Shown: positions 1 through 8,306, counted from the first letter of the stretch. The stretch: DNA of 64,000 nt from JAKFEW01 sp036675505 (GCA_036675505.1 JAKFEW010000102.1:1-64000), one strand, 5' to 3'. Made by a program: numbers and translations. Notes: generated by a model from the letters alone, not told the origin.

Positions 1-15
1 CAAACTCTCCGAAAA
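1..15 (-). rRNA. rrs: 16S ribosomal RNA, extreme 5' end (partial)
   Basis: The reverse complement of the first bases reads CGGAGAGTTTG, the start of the universal 16S 5' motif (AGAGTTTGATCCTGGCTCAG, the 27F site). Transcription runs leftward off the window. It is preceded at the right distance by a leader and a strong promoter (see 16-219). Only about 15 nt of the mature RNA are visible, so the exact 5' end is inferred from alignment with known 16S ends. Confidence 0.82.
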
Positions 16-190
16 ATACTTTTCGTCGAGTCCGTGTCTATCTCTAGACCGGCTCTTCTTTTGCTCTTTTCGAATTGACAAGAGCTTGGTGCGTTCGCTT
101 GGCTATTCAGTTGTCAAGGTCCTACCGCCGAGAGCACCGTCGAGCCTTAGTGTTACCTTGGCTTGACTTTAACCTGGCGGCGTGAAACAC
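16..190 (-). promoter_or_regulatory. rRNA operon leader with boxA-like antitermination motif
   Basis: This is the transcribed spacer between the rrn promoter and 16S. Read on the minus strand it contains CCTTGACAACTGAATAGCC (about 102-120), which resembles the leader motif found before many bacterial rRNA operons. It also contains GCTCTTGTCAA (75-85), a boxA-like element inside a short inverted repeat (GCTCTT 63-68, AAGAGC 80-85). It is AT-richer than the rest of the window and holds no convincing gene. The boxA assignment is by resemblance only. Confidence 0.5.
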
Positions 191-219
191 AGTATTGCAT
201 ACCGGCTTCACTCTGTCAA
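191..219 (-). promoter_or_regulatory. rRNA operon promoter
   Basis: On the minus strand there is a perfect -35 box TTGACA (214-219), a 17-bp spacer and a -10 box AATACT (191-196, 4/6). The predicted start near 184 gives a leader of about 170 nt before 16S, a normal length. A perfect -35 box is rare elsewhere in this window. Confidence 0.65.
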
Positions 220-732
220 GCCTCAAGATCGGCTCAACGGTTGCGACCAACAGATTCTTAATAAAACCCTAACGGGCATTTAATAATCCGTGCGCAGAAG
301 ACCATTGTCTCAGGTGGGTCTTTCCACGTCAACCCCCGGGTTCCCGGTGGCCTGGCTTCGTGTCGGCTCTTCCGCACGGTTTTCGACATTTGTGATGGCC
401 GAAAACAGGAGAGATTCGGTCCGCTTGCGCGGTATGAGGTCCGGTAGATCCGCCAGGTTCCTCGCTCGGGCATTACCCCGAGGGCTCCGTTCGGCGCCGC
501 GACCTCGTCGACACGAGAAGTATAGTACCCAGGCGGCCTGATCTCCGCAAGCCGATTTCGCCGCGATCGCGTAAACATTTGTAATTCGAGTAAGGGCTGA
601 TTAACCCGTCAGAGGCCGCTCTCCGTGCGTCACGGGCGATCGCCAGCTTGTAAAATCACGCCTGATCTGAGACAACCAAGGGGAAGCCGGCGCAGACGAG
701 CGTCGTGTCCGGCCCCTGGGAGACGCGACCGC
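220..732. other. Intergenic region between the rrn promoter and a divergent HTH gene
   Basis: I see no convincing coding region here; short reading frames on both strands lack a ribosome binding site. AT-rich patches occur at 255-290. A small hairpin CTCGT-CGAC-ACGAG lies at 504-517, followed by TATAGT at 521-526, a possible -10 box for the rightward gene, but its -35 is poor. Confidence 0.4.
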
Positions 733-1350
733 GTGGATGACCTATACACCCTGGAAGACCTGAGCCGACGTCTCGGCAACATCCCGATCTCGACCCTGAA
801 GCACCGCATCCATCAGCTAGGCCTTCCCGCCGCCGCGCGCGGGTCGCGCAACAAGCTGCTCTTCGATCCGGCCATGATCGACGTGCTCGAGGCGGCGGAT
901 CACCTGATCCGCGACGGCCATGGCATCCATTCGGTGCGGCGCGTGCTCAAGCTGAGCGACGGGGCAGCGGCGCCGGCGCAGGAGGACGAGGGCGCCTGCA
1001 TCGAAACCCCCATCGACGAGTTCCCCTTGGCCCTGACCTCGGTGGTGCCGGTGGCGCCCGCGGCCGCGGCCGGTGACGCGCTCGATCGTCTCAGCCGCTC
1101 GCTCGAGCACGTGCTCGAACAGCTCGCCGGGAAGGATCGCCAGCTCGAAAGTCTGCAGACCGAGCTCCGCCGCGCCCAGGAGGCCGCAGCGACCTTCCAG
1201 CAAAAGACGTTTTACCTCCAGGGCGAGCTACAACGCTTGCAGGGCGAGCTCCGAGAGGCCCGCCAATCACCCGTTCCGGCGGTGGCGCCGGGGATCAATT
1301 TGGGGATCGGGCCGCTGCCGTGGAAGCGCCTCTGGCGCAAAGAGACCTGA
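733..1350 (+). CDS. MerR-like HTH protein with C-terminal coiled coil
   Basis: The GTG at 733 is chosen because GGGAG lies 10 nt upstream and the next residues (DDLYTLEDLSRRLG) begin the winged-helix fold; the same frame stays open further upstream but gives low-complexity arginine-rich sequence. The protein is about 205 aa. Residues 1-75 look like a MerR-family HTH (STLKHRIHQLGLP, then a wing and a recognition region with HSVRRVLKL). Residues 115-180 form a long heptad coiled coil. It ends in a tryptophan-rich tail PLPWKRLW. There is no effector-binding domain. A paralogue with the same plan is at 25958-26485. It is probably a DNA-binding regulator or nucleoid-associated protein; target unknown. 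Confidence 0.72.
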   Translation: MDDLYTLEDLSRRLGNIPISTLKHRIHQLGLPAAARGSRNKLLFDPAMIDVLEAADHLIRDGHGIHSVRRVLKLSDGAAAPAQEDEGACIETPIDEFPLALTSVVPVAPAAAAGDALDRLSRSLEHVLEQLAGKDRQLESLQTELRRAQEAAATFQQKTFYLQGELQRLQGELREARQSPVPAVAPGINLGIGPLPWKRLWRKET

Positions 1351-1359
1351 TCCGGCGCC

Positions 1360-3189
1360 TCAACGCACCGCGCCGGGCCGGTCGATGAGTCCGTCGCGGA
1401 CGACGTTGGCCCGCAGCGACTCGAACACAGCGGGGAAGAGCCAACGGACATCCCGCGTGGCCTGCGGATCGCGGGCCAGGTCGTAGAGGGCCTCTCGCCC
1501 GCCGCCCAGGTCGTTCTCGTACTTGAACCGATCGCGGTAGGCGGCGATCGCCCCGTCTGGTGCGCCCTGCACCGCGAAGTGATCGAAGCGCGCCCAGGCG
1601 TAGAGCGTGCGCGACGCCGGCGGCGGCCCGGGCACCAGCGACCGGCCGACGAAGGGCGGCGGGGAGACGAAGACCTGCGCAAGCACCGTCGGCAGCACGT
1701 CCTCGGTCCCGACGACGGTATCGGACCGGGCTGGCCTGCGTTGGTGGGGCGTCCGGATCAGGAGCGGGACCGCGACGACGTCCTCGGTGAGCGCGGCATG
1801 GCCATGGGCGGGCTGCCCGACCCGGAACTGCTCGCCATGATCGCTCGTCACGACCACCAGCGTGTCATCCCACGTCCCATCCGCCTCGAGTCCCTTCACG
1901 AACAACCCCAGCTCTGCATCCACGAACCTCACGAAGTGCTCGTAGATCGCCTCGTAACGCTGCAGCTCTGCTGGCGTCGCGCTGGCGAGCTGGGTCCCGC
2001 GGATCTTGCGGTAGCTGCCCGGGCGCAACGTGCCGCCGAGATCACGCACCGGGACGTCCACATAGGGCTCATGAGGCGCGCCCACATGCAGCCAGACGAA
2101 CGTTCGCTCGCCGGGCGCCGCGAGCAGCCGCCGCGCGCGGTCGAAGCTCTCGCGGACGGCGAAGACAGCGTTGCGCTGCGAGCGCGTATGGCTGGGATCG
2201 GGCGGCCGGACGTTGCGCAACACCCAGCCGATCAGCTCGCCGACGGGCACGAACGACCGGGTGTTCAAATCGTTGTCGGGCAGGAACGACGTGTACCAGT
2301 GCCCGCTCGCGAACTCCTCGGTGACGCCGAACATCGCCGGGCTGACGATCATCGTCACGTAATGGCTGCGGTAGCCCGCCGGCGCCAGGTGGGCCGCGAT
2401 GCCGGTGACGTCGCCTTGCCGGACGAAGCCGCTGCGATTTTGCAGATGGGGCACGATCAGGTGGGGCCTGACGCCCGTGAGCAACGTGAGCACGCTCTGC
2501 TGGGTGGCGTTGCTGGCGGCCCGGCAGGCCGTGAAGACGGACGATCGGCGGGCGACGGCCGCAAACGTCGGGGTCATGCCTTGGGGACGATCGAGGTCGA
2601 CGCTGCGTTGCCGCAAGGCGTCGAACGAGACCAATAGAATGCGCGCCGGCGCGTCTTTGCGCACCGGACTGCCGATGGCGGGCAGCGGGCTCGCGGCGAA
2701 CCGTGGCGGCATACGCCACGCGGCGTAGGCGATCCACGGCGCGGCCACGACCGGCACGGCGGTTGCCAGGCGGCCGGCCGCATTGAGCATCGCGTCGAAC
2801 ACCGCCCGCGCCTCCGCTGGCGCGGTCAGGTAGCGCGCCGCGAGGGCCGCGACGATGGCCATGGCCGCCAGCTGGGCGGCCAGGGGTGCGAGCCGGGGAT
2901 GGTTGTAGAAGATCGAGAGCCCGATCGCCACCAGGTTGGCGATCGCCAGGCCGAAGAAAGCGCCCCGCAGCAGGGCCGCCCGGTTGGGCGAGAGGCTCGG
3001 CCCGACCCGCGACGCGACCCACGCGAGCGGCAGCGCCACGACGACCAGCACCGCCACCAGCGCGCCCCACACGCCGAGCGTGCGGACCAGACCGATCTGG
3101 CTGAAGGCGATCACCAGTACCCGGTAGAGCGGGAATGCGAGCCCGACCGCCAGCGCCGCCGTAAAGGCCCATGCGCGATGCAGCGTCAC
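1360..3189 (-). CDS. Membrane-anchored sulfatase/alkaline-phosphatase superfamily enzyme
   Basis: The protein has 609 aa from a GTG start. Residues 1-160 carry about five hydrophobic segments. The soluble domain starts at about residue 180 with ILLVSFDALR (metal-binding Asp about 190) and later has VVTSDHGEQF (about 448), the two metal-site motifs of the superfamily. At the nucleophile position the sequence is SNATQQS, not the C/S-x-P-x-R of formylglycine sulfatases. Thr229 is therefore the likely nucleophile, as in LtaS/phosphoethanolamine-transferase type enzymes. A role as a phosphotransferase or phosphodiesterase on the cell surface is inferred. It lies 12 nt behind kamE and may be read with it, though no functional link is evident. 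Confidence 0.8.
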   Translation of the reverse strand: MTLHRAWAFTAALAVGLAFPLYRVLVIAFSQIGLVRTLGVWGALVAVLVVVALPLAWVASRVGPSLSPNRAALLRGAFFGLAIANLVAIGLSIFYNHPRLAPLAAQLAAMAIVAALAARYLTAPAEARAVFDAMLNAAGRLATAVPVVAAPWIAYAAWRMPPRFAASPLPAIGSPVRKDAPARILLVSFDALRQRSVDLDRPQGMTPTFAAVARRSSVFTACRAASNATQQSVLTLLTGVRPHLIVPHLQNRSGFVRQGDVTGIAAHLAPAGYRSHYVTMIVSPAMFGVTEEFASGHWYTSFLPDNDLNTRSFVPVGELIGWVLRNVRPPDPSHTRSQRNAVFAVRESFDRARRLLAAPGERTFVWLHVGAPHEPYVDVPVRDLGGTLRPGSYRKIRGTQLASATPAELQRYEAIYEHFVRFVDAELGLFVKGLEADGTWDDTLVVVTSDHGEQFRVGQPAHGHAALTEDVVAVPLLIRTPHQRRPARSDTVVGTEDVLPTVLAQVFVSPPPFVGRSLVPGPPPASRTLYAWARFDHFAVQGAPDGAIAAYRDRFKYENDLGGGREALYDLARDPQATRDVRWLFPAVFESLRANVVRDGLIDRPGAVR

Positions 3190-3201
3190 GCTATACGGCC
3201 C

Positions 3202-3996
3202 CTAGACGCTCTTGCCCGCCCGGCGGATCAACTCGAAGGCCACGAAGCTCGCGACGTCCTCGGCGAAGGTGCCGGGACCGAAGCCCGCGTCGAAGCCCAG
3301 CTCCGTCGCGAGCTGGTGAGAGATGCGCGGGCCGCCCGCGACCAGGATCACCTGGTCGCGCATGCCTTCGGCCTCGAGCATCTCGACGAGCTGGGTCATG
3401 TTCGTGACGTGCGCGTTCTTCTGCGTCACGATCTGCGAGACGAGCAAGGCATCGGCCCCCTCGGCGCGGGCGCGGGCGACCAGCGTCTCGATCGCGACTT
3501 GCGCGCCCATGTTGATCGCGTTGAACATCCGGTAGCGCTCGAGGCCGTAATGGCCGCCGTAGCCCTTCATGTTCATGATCGCGTCGATGCCGACCGTGTG
3601 CGCGTCCGTGCCGATGCAGGCACCGATGATCGTGAGCGGCCGGCGAAACTCCTCTTCGATGAGCGCGTCGATGCCGTCCATGTCGAGCACCGGGTATTTC
3701 GCGAGCGGCACGTCGATCGACGCGTAGTCGACGCTGTAGGGACAGCGGGCGTAGGCCACGAAGTAGGTGAGCCCGGGCCCCATGCTCTCCATCGCCGTGA
3801 TCAACGGCTCCTCGAGGCCGAGCTTCGCGAGCAGCAGCTTCGCCGCCTCCTCTGCCTGGCGCCCGGCCGGGATCGGCAGCGTGAAGCTCATTTGCATGGC
3901 GCCATCATCCAGCGTGTCGCCATAAGCCTTCACGGCCTGCAGGTTCACGCTGGTCGGCGTGGCTGCGCTGTTGTGGGGGCCGTTCGAGATGCGCAT
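3202..3996 (-). CDS. kamE: Lysine 5,6-aminomutase beta subunit (B12-binding)
   Basis: The protein has 264 aa, the usual size. The ATG at 3996 has AGGAGG upstream (4001-4006); a longer frame gives only low-complexity sequence. This subunit binds adenosylcobalamin and pyridoxal phosphate and, with KamD, moves the terminal amino group of beta-lysine or D-lysine. The Rossmann B12 motif is IGTDAHTVGID, with Asp131-x-His133-x2-Gly136; His133 is the cobalt ligand. Lys144 in MNMKGYGGHYGLERY corresponds to the PLP Schiff-base lysine, at the same number as in the clostridial enzyme. The C-terminus has the conserved AGGPRISHQLA and DAGFGPGT. It follows kamD by 34 nt. Confidence 0.93.
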   Translation of the reverse strand: MRISNGPHNSAATPTSVNLQAVKAYGDTLDDGAMQMSFTLPIPAGRQAEEAAKLLLAKLGLEEPLITAMESMGPGLTYFVAYARCPYSVDYASIDVPLAKYPVLDMDGIDALIEEEFRRPLTIIGACIGTDAHTVGIDAIMNMKGYGGHYGLERYRMFNAINMGAQVAIETLVARARAEGADALLVSQIVTQKNAHVTNMTQLVEMLEAEGMRDQVILVAGGPRISHQLATELGFDAGFGPGTFAEDVASFVAFELIRRAGKSV

Positions 3997-4030
3997 GGGT
4001 CCTCCTGAGGAACAGTTCGAGCCGCAGGCG

Positions 4031-5602
4031 CTAGGCCGACACGAGGCGGGAGGCGGCACGTTTCTCGAGCTCGTCCCAGAAGGGGTTGTGGTAGTCCAGC
4101 CCCTTCTCGAAGACGCCGGCGAGGCCCTTGCCGCCATCGGGCGCGCGCTTCACGTCGGCGAAAGCGCCCTCGCCGAGCGCTGTCACCAGGCCGATGCGGC
4201 GGATGTGGCCGAGCTGATCGACCGCCTCCCGCAGCACCTGGTTGGCCCGCCGGGCGATGCGGCCGTCGGGACGCAGGTCGAACTCGCCCACGAGGTCGCG
4301 CGCGAAGTTCTCGATGTAGGTCATGTTCCGCAGCGCCAGGTAGCGATCCGCCACGAACGGCGTGTGGATGGCCTCGGTCAGAATGCCGAGCAGGCAGATC
4401 GACTGGTTCGTCATCACCGTCGCCAGGTTGTACATCGTCTGATGCGCGTACGAGTGGAAGATGTTGCCGGTGATGTGCTTCGTCGGCGGCATGTACTTGA
4501 GCGGGTGGTCCGGGAAGATCTGGCGCACGAGCTGGGCCATCGCCAGCTCATCGAGGAAACCATTCTCACGTGTAGGATCAATCTCAAAGGCGTGACCAAG
4601 GCCCATCGACGTGGTCGGGATGCCGGCGGCGAGCGCGAAGCGCTCGTTGATGAACTGGCTCGAGAGCACGGTGTGGCCAGCCTCGACGGCGTCCGCGGTG
4701 GTGAGGTAGTTGTCCTCGCCGGTGTTGATGGTGATGCCCGCGAAGCCGTTGACCATGCGCGAGAAGTACTGGTCGGTCAGCGTCCGGTAGAGGTTGATGT
4801 CGCGGAACAAGATGCCGTAGAGGGCGTCGTTGAGGAGCATGTCGAGCCCCTCTTGCGCCGCCAGCACCGAAATCTCCGGCATGCACAGGCCCGAGGCATA
4901 GTTCGTCGCCTGCACGTAACGCCCGAGCTCCTCGGAAGTCTCGTCGAGCGCCTGGCGCAGCAGCCGGAAGTTGGCGGCCGTGGCGTAAGTGCCGCCGGAG
5001 CCTTCCGAGGTGGGACCGTAGGGCACGTAGTCGATCAAGCTCTGGGCCGTGGCGCGAATGACCGCGATGATGTCGGCGCCCTGCTTCGCGGCGGCCACGG
5101 CCTGCGGCACGTCCTCGTAGATGTTGCCGGTGGCGACGATCAGGTAGCGCCAGGGCAGCGGGCCCTGGCCGAGGCGGTCTTTGAACTTCGAACGCTCGTG
5201 GCGCCGCGCCCACAATGCGTCGAGCGCGGCGTGGACGTGGTCGACGGTCCAGCGGTCGCGCGCCGCGTGGTCCACGTCGAACGTGGCCCAATCGGCCGGG
5301 CTCACGGCGCTCGCGAGCAGCTCCGCCGCCGCCTGGGGCGAAAGTTCGCGCGCGATGCAGGCGCCCGCGAGCCAGTGGCACGCGCCGCGCTCGAGCTTGC
5401 CTGCCGCCTGGATCGCGTCGACGGCGCGGTTCGGCCAGGGCACGCCCTCCGCGTCGACACCGTCGACGCCGAGCAGACGCAGCGCCGCCCGCTCGATCGA
5501 GACGGTGGAATGCGCGCGGATGTAGGTCATCATCTCGTCGACGATGGCCTGGGACAGGGTGCGCGCCTCGCTCACGAGCGCCTGATCGATGGGAATGTGC
5601 AT
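4031..5602 (-). CDS. kamD: Lysine 5,6-aminomutase alpha subunit
   Basis: The protein has 523 aa; family members are about 515-525. The ATG at 5602 is chosen because GGGAGG lies just upstream and MHIPIDQALVSEARTL aligns with the family start. This is the TIM-barrel catalytic subunit that pairs with KamE. Recognisable family blocks are LLGVDGVDAEGVPWPN near residue 45, MVNGFAGITINTGEDNYLT mid-protein and PPTKHITGNIFHSYAHQ in the C-terminal third. It is the first gene of a kamD-kamE unit. A promoter is visible at 5625-5653 and a PadR regulator is encoded divergently. Other lysine-fermentation genes (kdd, kce, kal) are not in this window. Confidence 0.93.
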   Translation of the reverse strand: MHIPIDQALVSEARTLSQAIVDEMMTYIRAHSTVSIERAALRLLGVDGVDAEGVPWPNRAVDAIQAAGKLERGACHWLAGACIARELSPQAAAELLASAVSPADWATFDVDHAARDRWTVDHVHAALDALWARRHERSKFKDRLGQGPLPWRYLIVATGNIYEDVPQAVAAAKQGADIIAVIRATAQSLIDYVPYGPTSEGSGGTYATAANFRLLRQALDETSEELGRYVQATNYASGLCMPEISVLAAQEGLDMLLNDALYGILFRDINLYRTLTDQYFSRMVNGFAGITINTGEDNYLTTADAVEAGHTVLSSQFINERFALAAGIPTTSMGLGHAFEIDPTRENGFLDELAMAQLVRQIFPDHPLKYMPPTKHITGNIFHSYAHQTMYNLATVMTNQSICLLGILTEAIHTPFVADRYLALRNMTYIENFARDLVGEFDLRPDGRIARRANQVLREAVDQLGHIRRIGLVTALGEGAFADVKRAPDGGKGLAGVFEKGLDYHNPFWDELEKRAASRLVSA

Positions 5603-5624
5603 CTTCGAACCTCCCGGGGCCCAC

Positions 5625-5653
5625 ATTCTAGCGGGCGCGCTCGCCGTTGGAAA
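5625..5653 (-). promoter_or_regulatory. Promoter of kamDE
   Basis: On the minus strand: -35 TTTCCA (5648-5653, 4/6), 17-bp spacer, -10 TAGAAT (5625-5630, 5/6). The expected start at about 5618 leaves a 16-nt leader carrying the GGGAGG ribosome binding site of kamD. Confidence 0.5.
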
Positions 5654-5752
5654 GTTCGGTCGTGATTGCCGAACACGCTCTGGGGGACGCGACAACGGCA
5701 TTTCAATGGCCAGAAATGCCCGAAATGCTGATGATACCGCGTGAGTAAACGC

Positions 5753-5781
5753 TTGACATGCGCGCGGCCAGGCTGGAAACT
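5753..5781 (+). promoter_or_regulatory. Candidate promoter of padR
   Basis: Perfect -35 TTGACA at 5753-5758, 17-bp spacer, weak -10 GAAACT at 5776-5781 (3/6). The -10 box sits inside the first copy of the repeated GGCTGGAAACT motif, so a regulator bound there would block it. Confidence 0.4.
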
Positions 5782-5831
5782 GGTGGGCGTGCGTTGAAGT
5801 TGGGTTTGGGGCCAGCCGGTGGCTGGAAACT
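5768..5831. promoter_or_regulatory. Candidate PadR operator region (repeats and palindrome)
   Basis: GGCTGGAAACT occurs at 5771-5781 and again at 5821-5831, exactly 50 bp apart (nearly five helical turns). The second copy overlaps the perfect inverted repeat CCAGCC-GGT-GGCTGG at 5812-5826. A shorter CCAG-G-CTGG lies at 5768-5776. All lie between the kamD and padR starts. Binding by the PadR protein is inference; the classic ATGT/ACAT PadR operator is not seen. Confidence 0.4.
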
Positions 5832-5870
5832 TCGCGCTCGCAGGCTCACGCATGGGGATGGGAGTCTAGG

Positions 5871-6437
5871 ATGTCGTTGCGCTTCGCCTTGCTCGGGCTG
5901 CTCGCCCGAGAAAGCATGACTGGCTATGACCTGACCAAGCGCTTCGACTCGACGGTCGGCTTCTTCTGGTCCGCCAAACACAGTCAAATTTATCCCGAGC
6001 TCGCCACCCTCACCAGGGATGGCCTCGTCACCTTCGAGGTGGTCACCCAGATCTCGAAGCCGAACAAGAAGGTCTACACGATCACCAGCGAAGGGCGGGC
6101 CGCGCTCACCACCTGGGTCGCGGCCGACGGCGAGAAACGCTCGGTCAAGGACCCACTGTTGATGCGGGTGTGGGCGGTCGGCGTGACCAACGCCTCGGCC
6201 GTGCTGCCCCAGCTGCGCGAGAAGCTGGACGAGATGGAACGCCGCCTCGAGTATCTCGCCGCGACCGAAGCCGAGCTGCTGAAAATGGGGCTCGACGTGC
6301 CCTCGTCCGCGAACAGCTCGCTCGGGCCGTTCCTCGCGTTGCGCTGCGGTCAAAAGCAGTATGTCGCCTATCGCGACTGGCTGATCGAGACGATCACCAC
6401 GCTCGAGCGCGTGGCGGCCGAGCAACTGCCCGTCTAG
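5871..6437 (+). CDS. PadR-family transcriptional regulator
   Basis: The protein has 188 aa. The N-terminal winged helix is typical of PadR: FALLGLLARESMTGYDL, then SQIYPELATLTRDGLV and the wing KVYTITSEGRAAL. The C-terminal half (about residues 95-188) is a helical dimerisation domain of the Vir_act_alpha_C type. GGGAG precedes the ATG. It is transcribed divergently from kamD across a spacer with repeats and a palindrome, so it probably controls itself and kamDE; the ligand is unknown. Its TAG stop shares the palindrome CTAG (6434-6437) with the stop of the convergent hydrolase gene. Confidence 0.88.
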   Translation: MSLRFALLGLLARESMTGYDLTKRFDSTVGFFWSAKHSQIYPELATLTRDGLVTFEVVTQISKPNKKVYTITSEGRAALTTWVAADGEKRSVKDPLLMRVWAVGVTNASAVLPQLREKLDEMERRLEYLAATEAELLKMGLDVPSSANSSLGPFLALRCGQKQYVAYRDWLIETITTLERVAAEQLPV

Positions 6438-7279
6438 CCGGCAGGGCCGCGCCGCGGCGGCAACGGCGCGGGCCCGGGCCAATCCGGCAGATAGGCCTTC
6501 ACCATGTTGAGGCAGGTGAAGTCGCCGGCCGAAAGGTAAGACAGGAAGCCCTCCCGGCCGATCAGGCGGCGCATGATCTCGCCCGCCGGCAGGCCGCGGG
6601 CATGGAGCGCGCGGACGCCCTCGCGCAGCTCGCGCATGTTCGCGGCCTTGCGGGCGATCGCCGCCCGCGCGTCGGGCACGGGCCCGCGGTGGGCGCAGTA
6701 GATCGTGCCGACTTCTTCCAGCGCCACGCGGTCGAGCGAATCGATCAGCTGATGGGGATCTTCCTCACGGCGTAAGAACTTGAGCCGGTCGTGGATGTAG
6801 AGATCGCCGCTGAACAGCCAGCCTTCACGCGGCTCGACGAGCACCACGTGGTCGGGCGCGTGGCCCGGCGTATGCACGACGCGGAAGGCGTGGTGCTCGG
6901 TCTCGAGCACGTCGCCGAGCGGCTCGACGACCGCGTCGCGCGCCACGCCCCAGGTGAGCTTGCGGTAAAGCTGGATCGGCGGGAGCGCCGCGAGCAGCGG
7001 CACGGCCAGCGCATGCGCGCGCGGGGTGATGCCGGTCAGGGCGGTGATCAGCGCGTTGTTGCCGGCGTGGTCCTCGTGGTGGTGGGTGTTCACGACCTGG
7101 CGGATCGGAAACTCGCCGAGCAGCCGCGCCACGTCGCGCGCCTGGTTGGGCGGCCCCGTGTCGATCAGCAGGCCGTCGACGAGGTAGCAGCGAAACGGCA
7201 TGGCCGGGCGCCCGAACACGGTCGGCCCCATCAAGAACTCGGTGATCGGCCCGTGCCGCCGGACCTCGAAGACGGGCAT
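6434..7279 (-). CDS. Metallo-beta-lactamase-fold hydrolase
   Basis: The protein has 281 aa. The zinc motif is HHHEDHAG near residue 67; further ligand motifs are VVHTPGHAPDHVVL, LFSGDLY and a final YCAHRGP. The C-terminal helical region after the fold (about 200-281) resembles LACTB2-like members, which act as nucleases or thioester hydrolases, but the substrate cannot be told from sequence. It is the last gene of a five-gene leftward operon, 4 nt after the KamB-like gene. Confidence 0.83.
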   Translation of the reverse strand: MPVFEVRRHGPITEFLMGPTVFGRPAMPFRCYLVDGLLIDTGPPNQARDVARLLGEFPIRQVVNTHHHEDHAGNNALITALTGITPRAHALAVPLLAALPPIQLYRKLTWGVARDAVVEPLGDVLETEHHAFRVVHTPGHAPDHVVLVEPREGWLFSGDLYIHDRLKFLRREEDPHQLIDSLDRVALEEVGTIYCAHRGPVPDARAAIARKAANMRELREGVRALHARGLPAGEIMRRLIGREGFLSYLSAGDFTCLNMVKAYLPDWPGPAPLPPRRGPAG

Positions 7280-7283
7280 GCGC

Positions 7284-8306
7284 TCAGGCCCGTGCCGCCG
7301 CCGCGTGGCACACGTCGACCACGGGCAGCTGCGGGAAGGCCGCGCGGAAGGCGGTCAGCAGCCGCGCGGGGTCGGTCTCGCGGCCGTCGGGGCTGGTGGG
7401 GTTCAGCGTGATGGCGACGCAATGGAGCGGTCGCAGCGCAAAGCACCGCTGGCCGCGACCGAGCAGCCGATCGAGCAACGCCCGCGAGGCGAGCACGTGG
7501 GTACCTGCCGGGACGATCACCTGGATCGGCTGGCGTTCGTTGAGCAGGGCCTCGGCCAGGCCGTCGGTCAGCGCGCCCGGCACGTGGAGGGCCAGGGTGC
7601 CCGCAGGCAGCCAGCCGGCGAAGCGCTCGAGGCCGTCGAGGAAGCTCGCGCCCGGCCACGGCACGAAGCCCTCGCCCACGATCGCCCCCGGCCCCGGATT
7701 CGCCGCACAGCTCGCCGCCCAGGCGGGTGCCGGCTGCGGCAATTGCAGGCGCGCGAGCACGGCGCGGGTCTCGTCGACCATTTGCGCGGGGTCATCCGCG
7801 AGCACGAGGCCGGTCGCGAGCACGAAGCCGTCGACGCCGGCCGAGATGAACGCCCGCCGGTCGGCCGCGCCGTCGAGCAGGATTTTCGTGCAGCCGAGCG
7901 CAGCGAGCTGGGCGAGCAGCGCGGCCGCCTCCTTCACCTTCACGGGCCCGGCCACCTCGACGTAGCCCGGCCCCTCCACGCGGTAGATGCCGACCGGCCC
8001 GAGCGCTGTACGGAAAGGCGTGGGCGCGATCAGGCGGAGGGTGGCCTGGGAATAGAGCGCGGACTCGTGGGAGGTCGCGACGAGCGCGCCGACCGGCGGC
8101 CGGACGCGCGGCTTCGGCCGGTTGGTGAGCTGATCGACGGCCTCGCCGTCGCGGCCCACGGACGAGAGCCCGAGGGTCTCACCGGCGGCATGGAAGCGGT
8201 CGATGAGGTAGTTGAGGGCGGTGGTCTTGCCGGCGTTCTTCACGGTGCCGGCGATCGCCAGGCGCTGGTACGGCGCGCAGGCGGCTTCGAGGAGCGGTGT
8301 GTTCAC
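7284..8306 (-). CDS. KamB-like P-loop protein (putative lysine aminomutase reactivase subunit)
   Basis: A GTG at 8306 gives 340 aa. An upstream TTG at 8336 would overlap the stop of the previous gene as TTGA, so coupled initiation there is possible. The N-terminus has a Walker-A-like TVKNAGKTTALN followed by GLSSVGRDGEAVDQLTN and then VGALVATS. From memory this block is typical of KamB, a protein encoded with kamC, kamD and kamE in lysine-fermenting clostridia and proposed to help reactivate the B12 enzyme. No KamC-type MutS protein is present here. The gene is separated from kamDE and sits in an nrnA operon. The P-loop ATPase call is firm; the KamB call is tentative. Confidence 0.6.
   Translation of the reverse strand: MNTPLLEAACAPYQRLAIAGTVKNAGKTTALNYLIDRFHAAGETLGLSSVGRDGEAVDQLTNRPKPRVRPPVGALVATSHESALYSQATLRLIAPTPFRTALGPVGIYRVEGPGYVEVAGPVKVKEAAALLAQLAALGCTKILLDGAADRRAFISAGVDGFVLATGLVLADDPAQMVDETRAVLARLQLPQPAPAWAASCAANPGPGAIVGEGFVPWPGASFLDGLERFAGWLPAGTLALHVPGALTDGLAEALLNERQPIQVIVPAGTHVLASRALLDRLLGRGQRCFALRPLHCVAITLNPTSPDGRETDPARLLTAFRAAFPQLPVVDVCHAAAARA

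Noticed and set aside
290..541. 83-codon frame on the plus strand between the rrn promoter and the HTH gene
   Set aside because: No ribosome binding site, arginine/serine-rich composition, and an overlapping antisense frame of equal length; it looks like chance in GC-rich DNA.
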